Made by a program: the position numbers and the translations under genes
Shown: positions 26,225 to 37,691 of the stretch, piece after piece
Layout: each line of letters opens with the position of its first letter
How positions within the stretch are numbered: position 1 is the first letter of the stretch
Notes under the pieces: model-generated
Told to the model about the DNA's origin: nothing
Database searches by the model: none
What the model saw: the letters and a program-made list of their open reading frames with translations, nothing else
Assembly: GCF_900187565.1 (NCBI RefSeq)
Contig: NZ_FYED01000017.1
Coordinates: 1-64,000 of the forward strand
DNA: 64,000 nucleotides
Direction of reading: 5' to 3'
Source of the DNA: Pseudomonas sp. Irchel 3A7
Lineage (GTDB): Bacteria > Pseudomonadota > Gammaproteobacteria > Pseudomonadales > Pseudomonadaceae

Positions 26225-27025
26225 ATGCCAGCCATCACCCTGACCACGCTCCAGAGCCTCAAGCAGAAAGGTGAGAAAATCACCATGCTGACCTGCTATG
26301 ACGCGACCTTCGCCCACGCCTGCAATCAGGCTGGCGTCGAAGTGCTGCTGGTGGGCGACTCCCTCGGCATGGTTTTGCAAGGTCACGACAGCACCCTGCC
26401 GGTTACCACCGCCGAAATGGCTTACCACGTAGCCGCCGTCAAACGCGGTAACACCGACGCGTTGATCCTCGCCGACCTGCCCTTCATGGCCTATGCCACC
26501 ACCGAACAAGCCATGACCAACAGCGCGCTGCTGATGCAGGCAGGCGCGCACATGGTCAAGGTCGAGGGCGCATTGTGGCTGGCGGACTCGATTCGCCTGC
26601 TCGCCGAGCGGGGCATCCCGGTGTGCGCGCACATGGGCCTGACACCGCAATCGGTGAACATCCTCGGCGGTTACAAGGTACAGGGCCGCAATGAAAACCA
26701 GGCGCGGCAGATGCGCGCCGACGCGATTTCACTGGAGCAGGCCGGCGCGGCCATGCTGTTGCTCGAGTGCGTGCCAAGCGAACTGGCTGAAGAAATCACT
26801 CAAGCGGTGAAAATCCCGGTAATCGGTATCGGCGCCGGCAACCGCACCGACGGCCAGGTATTGGTCTTGCACGACATGCTGGGCCTGTCCATCACCGGTC
26901 GTGTGCCCAAATTCGTGAAGAACTTCATGGCCGGCCAAGAGAGCATTCACGCGGCCTTGAGCGCTTACGTCACTGAAGTCAAAGCGGCGACCTTCCCTGG
27001 CATCGAACACGGATTTTCTGCATGA
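26225..27025 (+). CDS. panB: 3-methyl-2-oxobutanoate hydroxymethyltransferase
   Basis: Makes ketopantoate from 2-oxoisovalerate (a valine precursor produced by the ilv enzymes) and methylene-tetrahydrofolate. The 266-residue TIM-barrel protein shows TCYDATFAHACNQAGVE, the metal-binding VGDSLGMVLQGHDSTLPVT and the catalytic Glu in LLLECVPSELA. Its stop overlaps the panC start as ATGA. Confidence 0.97.
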   Translation: MPAITLTTLQSLKQKGEKITMLTCYDATFAHACNQAGVEVLLVGDSLGMVLQGHDSTLPVTTAEMAYHVAAVKRGNTDALILADLPFMAYATTEQAMTNSALLMQAGAHMVKVEGALWLADSIRLLAERGIPVCAHMGLTPQSVNILGGYKVQGRNENQARQMRADAISLEQAGAAMLLLECVPSELAEEITQAVKIPVIGIGAGNRTDGQVLVLHDMLGLSITGRVPKFVKNFMAGQESIHAALSAYVTEVKAATFPGIEHGFSA

Positions 27026-27882
27026 ACACCGTAAAAACCGTACGTGAACTGCGGGCCGCTGTGGCCCGCGCCCGTGGCGAAGGCAAACGTATCGGCTTCG
27101 TGCCGACCATGGGCAACCTGCACAGCGGGCATATCGCGCTGATTACCAAGGCCACCCAGCGGGTGGATTTCGTGGTCGCGAGTATTTTCGTCAATCCGCT
27201 GCAATTCGGCGCCGGCGAAGACCTCGACAAATACCCGCGCACCCTCGCGGCCGACCAGGAAAAACTGCTCGAGGCCGGTTGCGACCTGCTGTTCGCGCCA
27301 ACCGTTGAAGAGATGTACCCCGACGGCATGACTGGCCAGACCCGTGTCAGCGTCCCGCAATTGTCCGAAGGCCTGTGCGGCGCCAGCCGTCCGGGGCATT
27401 TCGAAGGTGTGGCGACAGTGGTCAGCAAGTTGTTCAACATGGTCCAGCCGGATCTGGCGATTTTCGGCCAGAAAGACTTCCAGCAACTGGCGGTGATTCG
27501 CGCCCTGGTCCACGACCTGAACATGCCGATCCAGATCATTGGCGAACCGACCGTTCGCGCCGCCGACGGCCTGGCATTGTCATCGCGCAATGGGTTCCTC
27601 AGCGAAGAGCAACGTGCCGTTGCACCGGTTGTCTATCGCACCCTGAGCCAGATTGCCGATGCGATCAAACAGGGTGAGCGGGATTTCCCGGCGCTGATCA
27701 GTGCGCAGATCAAACAGCTCGAAGTTGCCGGGTTGCGTCCGGACTACCTGGAAATCCGTCATGCACTGACCTTGCGTCCGGCGACTCCCGAGGACCGGGA
27801 CCTGGTGATTCTGGTGGCGGCGTTCCTCGGCACGACGCGGTTGATCGACAACCTGCACCTGAATCTCGATACGCCCATCTGA
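27022..27882 (+). CDS. panC: Pantothenate synthetase
   Basis: ATP-dependent ligation of pantoate and beta-alanine. The 286-residue protein has the HIGH-like PTMGNLHSGHIALI, the pantoate-binding FGQKDFQQLAVIR and the KMSKS-like LALSSRNGFLS. Translationally coupled to panB. A REPIN separates it from panD, which supplies its beta-alanine. Confidence 0.97.
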   Translation: MNTVKTVRELRAAVARARGEGKRIGFVPTMGNLHSGHIALITKATQRVDFVVASIFVNPLQFGAGEDLDKYPRTLAADQEKLLEAGCDLLFAPTVEEMYPDGMTGQTRVSVPQLSEGLCGASRPGHFEGVATVVSKLFNMVQPDLAIFGQKDFQQLAVIRALVHDLNMPIQIIGEPTVRAADGLALSSRNGFLSEEQRAVAPVVYRTLSQIADAIKQGERDFPALISAQIKQLEVAGLRPDYLEIRHALTLRPATPEDRDLVILVAAFLGTTRLIDNLHLNLDTPI

Positions 27883-27897
27883 GCCCAACAAAACAAT

Positions 27898-27985
27898 GTG
27901 GGAGCGAGCCTGCTCGCGAATGCGGTACGCCATTCAACAACTAGGTTGACTGATCCGCCGCTTTCGCGAGCAGGCTCGCTCCCAC
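27898..27985. repeat. REPIN, 88 bp, between panC and panD
   Basis: Perfect outer arms GTGGGAGCGAGCCTGCTCGC and inverse. It begins 15 bp after the panC stop and ends 51 bp before panD, so any panBCD transcript must run through it; the RNA would fold into a long hairpin. Confidence 0.93.
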
Positions 27986-28036
27986 ACTTGAACTGTTTTA
28001 GTGTCCACAACCCGATTCCGACCTGGGAAAACACTC

Positions 28037-28417
28037 ATGCACGCCATCATGCTCAAAGCCAAGCTGCATCGCGCCGAAGTCACCCACGCTGTACTCGATT
28101 ACGAAGGTTCCTGCGCCATCGACGGCGAATGGCTGGACTTGTCCGGCATTCGTGAGTACGAACAGATCCAGATCTACAACGTCGATAATGGCGAGCGCTT
28201 CACCACCTACGCCATTCGCGGCGAAGAAGGCTCACGCATGATCTCGGTCAACGGTGCCGCGGCGCACAAGGCCAAGGTCGGCGATCGCGTGATCATCTGC
28301 GCTTACGCCCACTACAGCGAAGCCGAGCTGCTCAACTTCAAGCCACGCATGCTCTACATGGCACCGGGCAATGAACTGAGCCACACCAGCAACGCCATTC
28401 CGGTCCAGGTCGCCTGA
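28037..28417 (+). CDS. panD: Aspartate 1-decarboxylase
   Basis: Pyruvoyl enzyme making beta-alanine for pantothenate. The 126-residue proenzyme (MHAIMLKAKLHRAEVTHAVL at the start) self-cleaves before a serine in YEGSCAID, turning Ser25 into the pyruvoyl group. The start at 28037 matches the family; the frame is open a little further upstream, but that part is not conserved. Confidence 0.97.
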   Translation: MHAIMLKAKLHRAEVTHAVLDYEGSCAIDGEWLDLSGIREYEQIQIYNVDNGERFTTYAIRGEEGSRMISVNGAAAHKAKVGDRVIICAYAHYSEAELLNFKPRMLYMAPGNELSHTSNAIPVQVA

Positions 28418-28640
28418 TCGAAGCCTGTCGCGCCTCCGTTTGTCGGACGCTCCAAACTTTGATGTTAAAAAAGTACCGGAATCAGGTCAGACAAAGTCAA
28501 GACAGATCACCGCGCGGGGTTTACTGTATTCGCCCTGCGCCATGAAATCGTGTCGACGCAGTTGACCGGACGCCCATCCACAGCGCGCCGGGATTTTTAG
28601 TGTTCTAAAGGCCGTTCAAGTAAAAAGGAAACCCGCAGCG

Positions 28641-30305
28641 ATGGCGTATTACCGCACTCCTCACGACGTGACCGCTCTGCCCGCCTGGCAAGCGTTGAAT
28701 GACCACCGCCAAGCCATGCAGGATTTCAGCATGCGCGAGGCCTTCAATGCCGATCCGCAGCGCTTTACCCAGTTCACCCTCAGCAGCTGCGGCCTGTTCC
28801 TCGACTATTCGAAAAACCTGATCAACGCCGAGACCCGCAATCTGCTGGTAGGCCTGGCCAATGAAGTCGACCTCAAGGGCGCGATCAAGGCGCTGTTCGA
28901 CGGCGAAATCGTCAACGCTTCCGAAGGTCGCCCGGCGTTGCACACGGCCCTGCGTCGTCCGGTCGGCGACAAACTGTCGGTCAATGGCGTCAACGTGATG
29001 CCTGAAGTGCACAAGGTGCTGAACCAGATCACCGACCTCGTTGGGCGCATCCACGACGGTCTGTGGCGCGGTTACACCGAGAAGCCGATCACCGACGTGG
29101 TGAACATCGGCATTGGTGGCTCATTCCTCGGTCCCGAGCTGGTTTCCGAAGCCCTGCTGTCCTACGCCCAGAAGGGCGTGCGCTGCCACTATCTGGCGAA
29201 CATTGACGGCAGTGAGTTCCACGAACTGACCATGAAGCTGCGCGCCGAGACCACGCTGTTCATCGTCTCGTCGAAATCCTTCAACACCCTCGAAACCCTG
29301 AAAAACGCCCAGGCCGCCCGTGCCTGGTACCTGGCCCAGGGTGGCTCGGAAGCCGAGTTGTATCGTCACTTCATCGCGGTATCGAGCAACAATGCCGCCG
29401 CCGTGGCTTTCGGTATCCGTGAAGAGAACATCTTCCCGATGTGGGATTGGGTCGGCGGCCGGTACTCGCTGTGGTCGGCCATCGGCCTGCCAATCGCCCT
29501 GGCCATCGGCATGTCGAACTTCAAGGAGCTGTTGTCCGGTGCCTACACCATGGACCAGCATTTCCAGAGTGCGCCGTTCGAACAGAACATGCCGGTGCTG
29601 CTGGCCTTGCTCGGTGTCTGGTATGGCAATTTCTGGGGCGCGCAGAGCCACGCGATCCTGCCGTACGACCACTACCTGCGTAACATCACCAAGCACTTGC
29701 AACAGCTGGACATGGAGTCCAACGGCAAGAGCGTTCGTCAGGACGGCACGCCAGTGTCCACCGACACCGGTCCGGTGATCTGGGGCGGCGTCGGTTGCAA
29801 CGGCCAGCATGCTTACCACCAGTTGCTGCACCAGGGCACCCAACTGATTCCGGCGGACTTCATCGTGCCGATCGTCAGCTTCAATCCGGTGTCCGACCAC
29901 CACCAATGGCTGTACGCCAACTGCCTGTCGCAGAGCCAGGCGCTGATGCTTGGCAAGACCCTTGCCGAAGCCGAGGCTGAACTGCGCGACAAAGGCATGG
30001 GTGAAGCCGACGTGAAGAAACTCGCGGCGCACAAGGTGATTCCGGGCAATCGTCCGAGCAACACCCTGGTGGTCGAGCGCATCAGCCCGCGTCGCCTCGG
30101 CGCGCTGGTGGCGATGTACGAGCACAAAGTCTTCGTGCAAAGCGTGATCTGGGGCATCAACGCCTTCGATCAGTGGGGCGTGGAGCTGGGCAAGGAACTG
30201 GGCAAAGGCGTCTACAACCGCCTGGTCGGCAGCGAAGAAACACCGGCCGAGGATCCGTCCACTCAAGGGCTGATCAACTACTTCCGTGGTCGTCACCGCG
30301 GTTGA
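28641..30305 (+). CDS. pgi: Glucose-6-phosphate isomerase
   Basis: Interconverts glucose-6-phosphate and fructose-6-phosphate. The 554-residue protein has both family signatures, DWVGGRYSLWSAIGLPI and a C-terminal segment with LGKELGKGVYNRL, plus the catalytic-site segment IGIGGSFLGPELV. Ribosome site AAAAGGAA precedes the ATG. It is preceded by a 223-bp gap with no other feature recognised. Confidence 0.97.
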   Translation: MAYYRTPHDVTALPAWQALNDHRQAMQDFSMREAFNADPQRFTQFTLSSCGLFLDYSKNLINAETRNLLVGLANEVDLKGAIKALFDGEIVNASEGRPALHTALRRPVGDKLSVNGVNVMPEVHKVLNQITDLVGRIHDGLWRGYTEKPITDVVNIGIGGSFLGPELVSEALLSYAQKGVRCHYLANIDGSEFHELTMKLRAETTLFIVSSKSFNTLETLKNAQAARAWYLAQGGSEAELYRHFIAVSSNNAAAVAFGIREENIFPMWDWVGGRYSLWSAIGLPIALAIGMSNFKELLSGAYTMDQHFQSAPFEQNMPVLLALLGVWYGNFWGAQSHAILPYDHYLRNITKHLQQLDMESNGKSVRQDGTPVSTDTGPVIWGGVGCNGQHAYHQLLHQGTQLIPADFIVPIVSFNPVSDHHQWLYANCLSQSQALMLGKTLAEAEAELRDKGMGEADVKKLAAHKVIPGNRPSNTLVVERISPRRLGALVAMYEHKVFVQSVIWGINAFDQWGVELGKELGKGVYNRLVGSEETPAEDPSTQGLINYFRGRHRG

Positions 30306-30327
30306 TCCAACGCACCTGCTACACCCT

Positions 30328-30415
30328 GTGGGAGCGAGCCTGCTCGCGAAAGCGATCTAACATTCACCCTCATCGTTGAATGTCGGACCGCATTCGCGAG
30401 CAAGCCCGCTCCCAC
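30328..30415. repeat. REPIN, 88 bp
   Basis: Left arm GTGGGAGCGAGCCTGCTCGC, right arm GCGAGCAAGCCCGCTCCCAC (two changes), with an inner dyad CATTCACC..TTGAATG. It lies between pgi and acs, 22 bp after the pgi stop. Confidence 0.92.
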
Positions 30416-30497
30416 AGTTGTTTTGCGCCGCCTACACTTGCTGCGGCGTCTGACTTGAACCCTTTCACTGCTCGGCGCATCTTTATCTTTGTCGCAT

Positions 30498-30512
30498 AAC
30501 AAGAATAAGGAA
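30498..30512 (+). promoter_or_regulatory. Hfq/Crc (CA-type) motif at the acs start
   Basis: AACAAGAATAAGGAA matches the AAnAAnAA target and overlaps the AAGGAA ribosome site of acs. Hfq with Crc bound here would block translation when preferred carbon sources are present. Confidence 0.7.
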
Positions 30513-30517
30513 CCGTC

Positions 30518-32455
<1,938 letters not shown>

Positions 32456-32466
32456 TGCACGCTCTC

Positions 32467-32579
32467 TGTAGGAGCAGCCGGTCGACGCTCGATCGCTCGC
32501 GGTGGGCGTTAACGATAACGTGGGCTTCTTGAAAATACGCGTTATCGTTAACGTCCATCGCGAGCAGGCTCGCTCCCAC
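32467..32579. repeat. REPIN variant with long inner dyad
   Basis: Right arm GCGAGCAGGCTCGCTCCCAC is canonical; the left arm (from TGTAGGAGCAGCC) is diverged. The inner part has a strong dyad, GTTAACGATAACG (32508-32520) against CGTTATCGTTAAC (32540-32552). The centre resembles that of the element at 60637, so these two form a separate sub-type. Confidence 0.82.
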
Positions 32580-32598
32580 AGAAAATCACCGGGTCACC

Positions 32599-33471
32599 AT
32601 GGAATTCATCCGCAGCCGCATCGAAACCCAAATCATGAGTCTCACCGGTCTGTCCCTGGGTAAACTCGATCTGGAAAACCCCAAGGGCGATCCCGGCCTG
32701 TTCGGGCCTGATTCGGTGAGCTGGCAGGTACACGGAGATTTCAGCAGCATGCTCATCGGCGGTATCAGCGCCCTGATGTTGCAAGCCCTGCATCCGTTGG
32801 CTCTGGCGGGAGTGTGGGATCACTCCAATTTTCGCGAGGACATGCTCGGCCGGCTGCGTCGCACCGGTCAGTTCATTTCCGGCACCACGTTTGGTTCTCG
32901 CCAGGACGCTGACTGGCTGATCGAGAAAGTGCGCACCATTCATCTCCAGATCACCGGCACCGCACCCGATGGCCGGCCTTACGCCGCCAGCGATCCCGAC
33001 CTGCTGACCTGGGTGCACGTAGCGGAAGTCAGCAACTTTCTCGCTGCGCATTTGCGCTATCGCAACCCGCATCTGTCCCTGGTCGATCAGGATCGCTATT
33101 ACGCAGAAATCGCACTGGTGGCCGAACGCCTGGGTGCCCGGAACGTACCCCGTTCCCGACAGGAAGTTTCCGATTACCTTGAGCGAATCAGGCCGCAGCT
33201 CTTGTGCGACGAACGCAGTCGCGAAGTGCTGCGACTGTTGTTGAACGCCCCGTCCCCCAGCCGTCTGGCCAAACCCTTCGGCGGCCTCATGATGCAGGCC
33301 GGGATCGATCTGCTGCCGGACTGGGCCAGTGACATGCTGGGTGTCAGACAAAGCCTGCTGCAACGCAAGCTGATCCGCGCCAGCGTCAATCGCAGCACGC
33401 CGATGCTACGCTGGGCGGTGCGCAATGGTTCGGTTCAGCGGGCCAAGCGGCGGATGGGCTTGCTCACTTGA
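32599..33471 (+). CDS. DUF2236 (MpaB/latex-clearing-like) protein
   Basis: A 290-residue helical protein of the DUF2236 family, related to haem-dependent latex-clearing protein and MpaB. Recognisable segments include SMLIGGISALMLQALHPLALAGVWDHSNF and a TWVHVAEVSNFLAAH helix with the putative haem-ligand histidines. Substrate unknown. It is flanked by REP elements on both sides and is monocistronic. Confidence 0.82.
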   Translation: MEFIRSRIETQIMSLTGLSLGKLDLENPKGDPGLFGPDSVSWQVHGDFSSMLIGGISALMLQALHPLALAGVWDHSNFREDMLGRLRRTGQFISGTTFGSRQDADWLIEKVRTIHLQITGTAPDGRPYAASDPDLLTWVHVAEVSNFLAAHLRYRNPHLSLVDQDRYYAEIALVAERLGARNVPRSRQEVSDYLERIRPQLLCDERSREVLRLLLNAPSPSRLAKPFGGLMMQAGIDLLPDWASDMLGVRQSLLQRKLIRASVNRSTPMLRWAVRNGSVQRAKRRMGLLT

Positions 33472-33487
33472 ACCAAACTCAAAAGCT

Positions 33488-33560
33488 TCGCGAGCAGGCT
33501 CACTCCCACAGTGGATGTGTGTCGTTCATCAAATGAGTGTGGGAGCGAGCCTGCTCGCGA
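33488..33560. repeat. Everted REP pair
   Basis: Two REP arms in the opposite order to a REPIN: GCGAGCAGGCTCACTCCCAC (33490-33509) comes first and GTGGGAGCGAGCCTGCTCGC (33539-33558) second, with 29 bp between. The first arm has one change. Either two REPIN halves are left from adjacent insertions or this is a distinct arrangement. Confidence 0.85.
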
Positions 33561-33629
33561 AGGCAGCACCTCGGTTCAGTGCCAAGCTGTTAAACTCCCG
33601 CGCCAAATTCCTCCTGCAAGGCGCCCAGC

Positions 33630-34646
33630 ATGTCTTCCTTGAACCAGGCGCTGCGCGCCGCCCTCGAACATCGCCAGGACCTGCTTGCCGAACTGCATGG
33701 GCAAGGCACCGATTGCTATCGCTTGTTCCATGGCAGCCAGGAAGGTGCCGGGGGGCTGACCATCGACCGCTATGGCCCGCAATTGCTGGTGCAGAGTTTT
33801 CACCAGTCGCTGGAGCGCGATGCGCTGCTGCAACTGCACGAAACCATCAACCAGCACCTGGGCTTTGAAAGCCTGCTGGTTTACAACGACCGCTCCCGTG
33901 GCAATTCACGCATCGACCGTGAAGACACCGTCTACCGCGCCGAAGAAGCAGCCCTGCAAGACCTGGTCGGCCACGAATGGGGCCTCAATTACCGGGTACG
34001 CGGGCGTCACGCCGGACAGGACCCGCTACTGTTCCTCGACCTGCGCAACACCCGCGGCTGGGTCAAGGAGCACAGCAAAAACAAAAGCGTGCTCAACCTG
34101 TTCGCCTACACCTGTGGCGTCGGCCTCAGCGCCGCGGCCGGTGGCGCCCGCGAGGTGTGCAACCTGGACTTCGCCGAAGGCAACCTGGCGGTCGGTCGTG
34201 AAAACGGCCTGCTCAACCCGCAACTGCCGACCATGGAGTTCGTCCAGTCCGACTACTTCCCGGCCATCCGCCAACTGGCCGGCCTGCCTATCAGCCAGCG
34301 TCGCGGGCAAAAATTGCCGAGCTATCAGCGCCTGGAACAACGCCAGTACGATCTGGTGCTGCTCGATCCACCGGCCTGGGCCAAGAGCGCGTTCGGCACC
34401 GTCGACCTGCTGCGCGACTATCAGAGTCTGCTGAAACCGGCGTTGCTCACCACGGCTGAGAACGGTGTGCTGATCTGCTGCAACAATCTGGCGAAAGTCA
34501 GCATGGACGACTGGCGCGAACAGGTTTTGCGTTGCGCAGAGAAAGCCGGACGGCCGGTGCGTGAGTGGACGGTGATGAAACCGGGGGCTGATTTCCCGTC
34601 GCTGGATCAGCAACCGCCACTGAAAACCCTGATTTTGCAGCTCTGA
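33630..34646 (+). CDS. Class I SAM-dependent rRNA methyltransferase-like protein
   Basis: A 338-residue protein of the RlmI/RlmK family of 23S rRNA cytosine/guanine methyltransferases. It shows the SAM-binding SVLNLFAYTCGVGLSAAAGG (motif I), a DxA-type LDFAEG, and the catalytic-type LVLLDPPAWAKS (motif IV). The N-terminal RNA-binding PUA domain of RlmI is not obvious, so the exact target base is unsettled. Confidence 0.85.
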   Translation: MSSLNQALRAALEHRQDLLAELHGQGTDCYRLFHGSQEGAGGLTIDRYGPQLLVQSFHQSLERDALLQLHETINQHLGFESLLVYNDRSRGNSRIDREDTVYRAEEAALQDLVGHEWGLNYRVRGRHAGQDPLLFLDLRNTRGWVKEHSKNKSVLNLFAYTCGVGLSAAAGGAREVCNLDFAEGNLAVGRENGLLNPQLPTMEFVQSDYFPAIRQLAGLPISQRRGQKLPSYQRLEQRQYDLVLLDPPAWAKSAFGTVDLLRDYQSLLKPALLTTAENGVLICCNNLAKVSMDDWREQVLRCAEKAGRPVREWTVMKPGADFPSLDQQPPLKTLILQL

Positions 34647-34739
34647 TTCATGTCAGACAAATCTGAAAAAACCTGAATCGGGCGATTGCTTCGGAACCGG
34701 AATCGCGTGCCATACTCCAAGGCACTCCGATTCAGACAG

Positions 34740-37691
34740 ATGAAGCCACGCATGTACAAAGGATTGATCCGCGCCGTTGGCGCCCTGTTGACTGTTCTGG
34801 CCCTCTACAGCCTGTTGGGCTTTCTGATTTTGCCGGGTATCGCCTTGCGGGTAGCCAACCAGCAATTGGCCAACTACGCGACGACGCCCGCCACGATCCA
34901 GCGAATCGAACTCAACCCGTTCAGCCTCGAAGTGACCCTTTGGGGCCTGAACATCGGTGAGCCCGGCAAGGAACAGGTCGGCTTCGAACGCCTGTACGCC
35001 AACCTGCAACTCGACAGTCTCTGGACCAAGGCGCTGCACCTGACGGATATCGAGCTGGAAAAGTCCAAGACCGAGATCCTTTTCGGCAAGGACGGCAAAC
35101 TCAACCTGCTCGGGTTGTTCAAGCTGCCACAGAGCGAACCGACGCCGGCCGATCCCGATGCCAAGCCCTTCCCGCTGCGCATAGACCGGATAAAATTGGC
35201 CGGCGGTGCTATTCACTTCAAGGATGATCGTCCCAGCGAACCCATCGAGTTCCTCTACGACAAACTCGACTTCGAGTTGAAGAACCTCAGCACCCTGCCC
35301 GAAGACAGCGCCGACATGACGTTGGTGGCCATCGGCCCGCATGGTGGACAGATCGACTGGACCGGTAACTTCAGCCTGATCCCGATCGCATCCGAAGGTA
35401 AGCTGAAGATCACCGACGGCAAGATGAAAGCCTTTTGGCCCTACGTGCGTGATGCCGTGCCATTGGTGCTTGAAGACGGCGTGATCAGCCTCAGCACTGA
35501 TTACAAACTCAACCTGTCCAAGGAAACCGAACTGCTGCTGAGCAACGTCGCTGTCAGCGTCGCGCCCTTCGCCATCAAGGCTCCGGACGGTCGGCGATTG
35601 GCCAGGCTCGAACGACTGGACGTCAGCGAAACCACCATCGACTTGGCCAAACAGCAAGTCGTCGTCGGCAAGATCCGCAGCCAGAAGCTGGAAACCTGGG
35701 CGGCCCTGGAAGCCGATGGCCAACTCGACTGGCAGAAACTGTTTGCCAGCCAGCCATCCAAACCCGCCGCCAAAGCCAATGCCGAACCGCCGAGTACCCC
35801 GGCGTCGGCCGACTCACCAAAGCCCGAACCCGCGCCGCCCGCCAAACCCTGGCAAGTGCTGCTCAACGATGTGCAACTGCGCGATTACCGCGTGCACCTG
35901 TCAGACCGCAAGGCGCAACCCGCCGTGGAACTGGAACTGGCGCCGCTGAATCTCGACCTGCAGAAATTCGATAGCCTCAATGGCTCGCCCTTTACGCTCA
36001 AGCTCGACACTGGCGTGGGCAAACAAGGCAAGCTCATGGCTGAAGGCGAGGTCAACCTGGCTCCGGTCAGCGCCAAACTGAACGTGCAGACCAAGGACAT
36101 CGACCTGCGCGTCGCCCAGTCCTATATCAACCCGTTCATCCGCCTGGAACTGCGTAGCGGCATGCTCGGCAGTGATCTGGCGGTCAACCTGAAAAGCACC
36201 GAACCGCTGGCCCTCAGCGTCACCGGACGCGCCCAGGTCGATCAGTTGCATACCCTGGACACCTTGAAAACCCGTGACTTTCTCAAGTGGCAGCAGGTGG
36301 TGGTCGAAGGTCTGAACTATCAACACGGTGACAGCCTGTCGATCGACAAGATCAACCTGATGCAGCCCTACGCACGTTTCATGATCAACGATGACCGCAC
36401 CACCAACATCGATGATCTGTTGATTCCGCAACCGGCCGATACCGGTGCCAAGACCGCTGCTGCCAAACCCGCCAGTAAAGAAAAGCCGCTGGGCATCCAC
36501 ATCGGCGGGATCGTCATCAACGACGGCTCGGCCAACTTCGCCGACTTCAGCCTGACGCCGAACTTCGCCACCGCCGTTCAACAACTCAACGGTCAGATCG
36601 GTACCATCGACAGCCGGCAGGCAAAACCGGCCAGCGTCGACGTCAAGGGCAAGGTCGATCGCTATGCACCCGTGACCATCAAGGGTTCGGTCAACCCGTT
36701 CGACCCGATGGCCAGCCTCGACATCGCCACCAGCTTCAAACGCGTGGAGCTGACCACGCTGACACCCTACTCCGGCAAGTTCGCCGGCTACCGCATCCGC
36801 AAGGGCCGGCTGAATCTGGACCTGCACTACAAGATCACCAAGGGCCAGCTCCAGGCCGAAAACAAAGTGGTGGTCGAGCAGTTGCAACTGGGTGAAAAAG
36901 TCGACAGCCCCGACGCCGTGAGCCTGCCGCTGAAACTGGCGATTGCCTTGCTCAAGGATGTCGACGGCAAGATTTCCATCGAACTGCCGGTGTCCGGCGA
37001 CTTGAACAACCCACAGTTCAGCGTCATGCCGATTGTCTGGCAAACCTTGCGCAACCTGATCGTCAAGGCGGCCGCCGCGCCGTTCAAACTCATTGGCGGA
37101 CTGGTGGCCGGTGGCGGGTCGGAAGATCTGGGCAGTGTGTCGTTCGCGCCGGGCTCAAGCGAGCTGAGCAAGGACGCTGAAGCGGCCCTGGTCAAGCTGT
37201 CCCAGGCCCTCAAGGAACGCCCGGCCCTGCGCCTGGAAATCGAAGGCACCGCGGCCAAGAGCAGCGACGGCCCGCTGATTGCTGAGCAACGCCTGGAGCG
37301 GGAGTATCAGTACAACTACTACAAAATGCTCCAGCGGCGCGGTGAAAAGGTACCGGCGAGAGCTGCTTTGCTGGAAGTGCCTGACAGCGAGAAAGGTCCG
37401 CTGCTGGAAGGGATCTACCGCACACGTCTGAAAACCCAGCCGCCTGCCGAATGGAAAGACCTGGGCAAAGAAGAACGCACCGCGAAGATGCGCGAGGGCG
37501 TGATCCAGTTCTGGAGTTCCAGCGAAGTGCTGTTGCGTGAGTTGGGCCAGGAACGCGCCAGCAGCATCAAGGATTATCTGGTCGACAAGGGTCAACTGGC
37601 CGATGACCGCGTGTACTTCATCGATGCCCAATTAGGCGAAGCGGAAAAGGACGGCAAGGTCGTTACGCCCATGCATCTGGACGCCGAATGA
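34740..37691 (+). CDS. DUF748 domain-containing AsmA-like envelope protein
   Basis: A 983-residue protein with an N-terminal membrane anchor (about residues 10-35) and a very long periplasmic part made of repeated beta-rich DUF748/AsmA-like units (repeats of the type LxLxxSTPIxIxxxxL), a Pro/Ala-rich linker near residue 340-380, and an OmpA-like C-terminal part (SVSFAPGSSELSKDAEAAL). AsmA-like proteins are linked to lipid transfer and outer-membrane assembly; the specific role is unknown. Start chosen at 34740; 34752 is also possible. Confidence 0.8.
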   Translation: MKPRMYKGLIRAVGALLTVLALYSLLGFLILPGIALRVANQQLANYATTPATIQRIELNPFSLEVTLWGLNIGEPGKEQVGFERLYANLQLDSLWTKALHLTDIELEKSKTEILFGKDGKLNLLGLFKLPQSEPTPADPDAKPFPLRIDRIKLAGGAIHFKDDRPSEPIEFLYDKLDFELKNLSTLPEDSADMTLVAIGPHGGQIDWTGNFSLIPIASEGKLKITDGKMKAFWPYVRDAVPLVLEDGVISLSTDYKLNLSKETELLLSNVAVSVAPFAIKAPDGRRLARLERLDVSETTIDLAKQQVVVGKIRSQKLETWAALEADGQLDWQKLFASQPSKPAAKANAEPPSTPASADSPKPEPAPPAKPWQVLLNDVQLRDYRVHLSDRKAQPAVELELAPLNLDLQKFDSLNGSPFTLKLDTGVGKQGKLMAEGEVNLAPVSAKLNVQTKDIDLRVAQSYINPFIRLELRSGMLGSDLAVNLKSTEPLALSVTGRAQVDQLHTLDTLKTRDFLKWQQVVVEGLNYQHGDSLSIDKINLMQPYARFMINDDRTTNIDDLLIPQPADTGAKTAAAKPASKEKPLGIHIGGIVINDGSANFADFSLTPNFATAVQQLNGQIGTIDSRQAKPASVDVKGKVDRYAPVTIKGSVNPFDPMASLDIATSFKRVELTTLTPYSGKFAGYRIRKGRLNLDLHYKITKGQLQAENKVVVEQLQLGEKVDSPDAVSLPLKLAIALLKDVDGKISIELPVSGDLNNPQFSVMPIVWQTLRNLIVKAAAAPFKLIGGLVAGGGSEDLGSVSFAPGSSELSKDAEAALVKLSQALKERPALRLEIEGTAAKSSDGPLIAEQRLEREYQYNYYKMLQRRGEKVPARAALLEVPDSEKGPLLEGIYRTRLKTQPPAEWKDLGKEERTAKMREGVIQFWSSSEVLLRELGQERASSIKDYLVDKGQLADDRVYFIDAQLGEAEKDGKVVTPMHLDAE

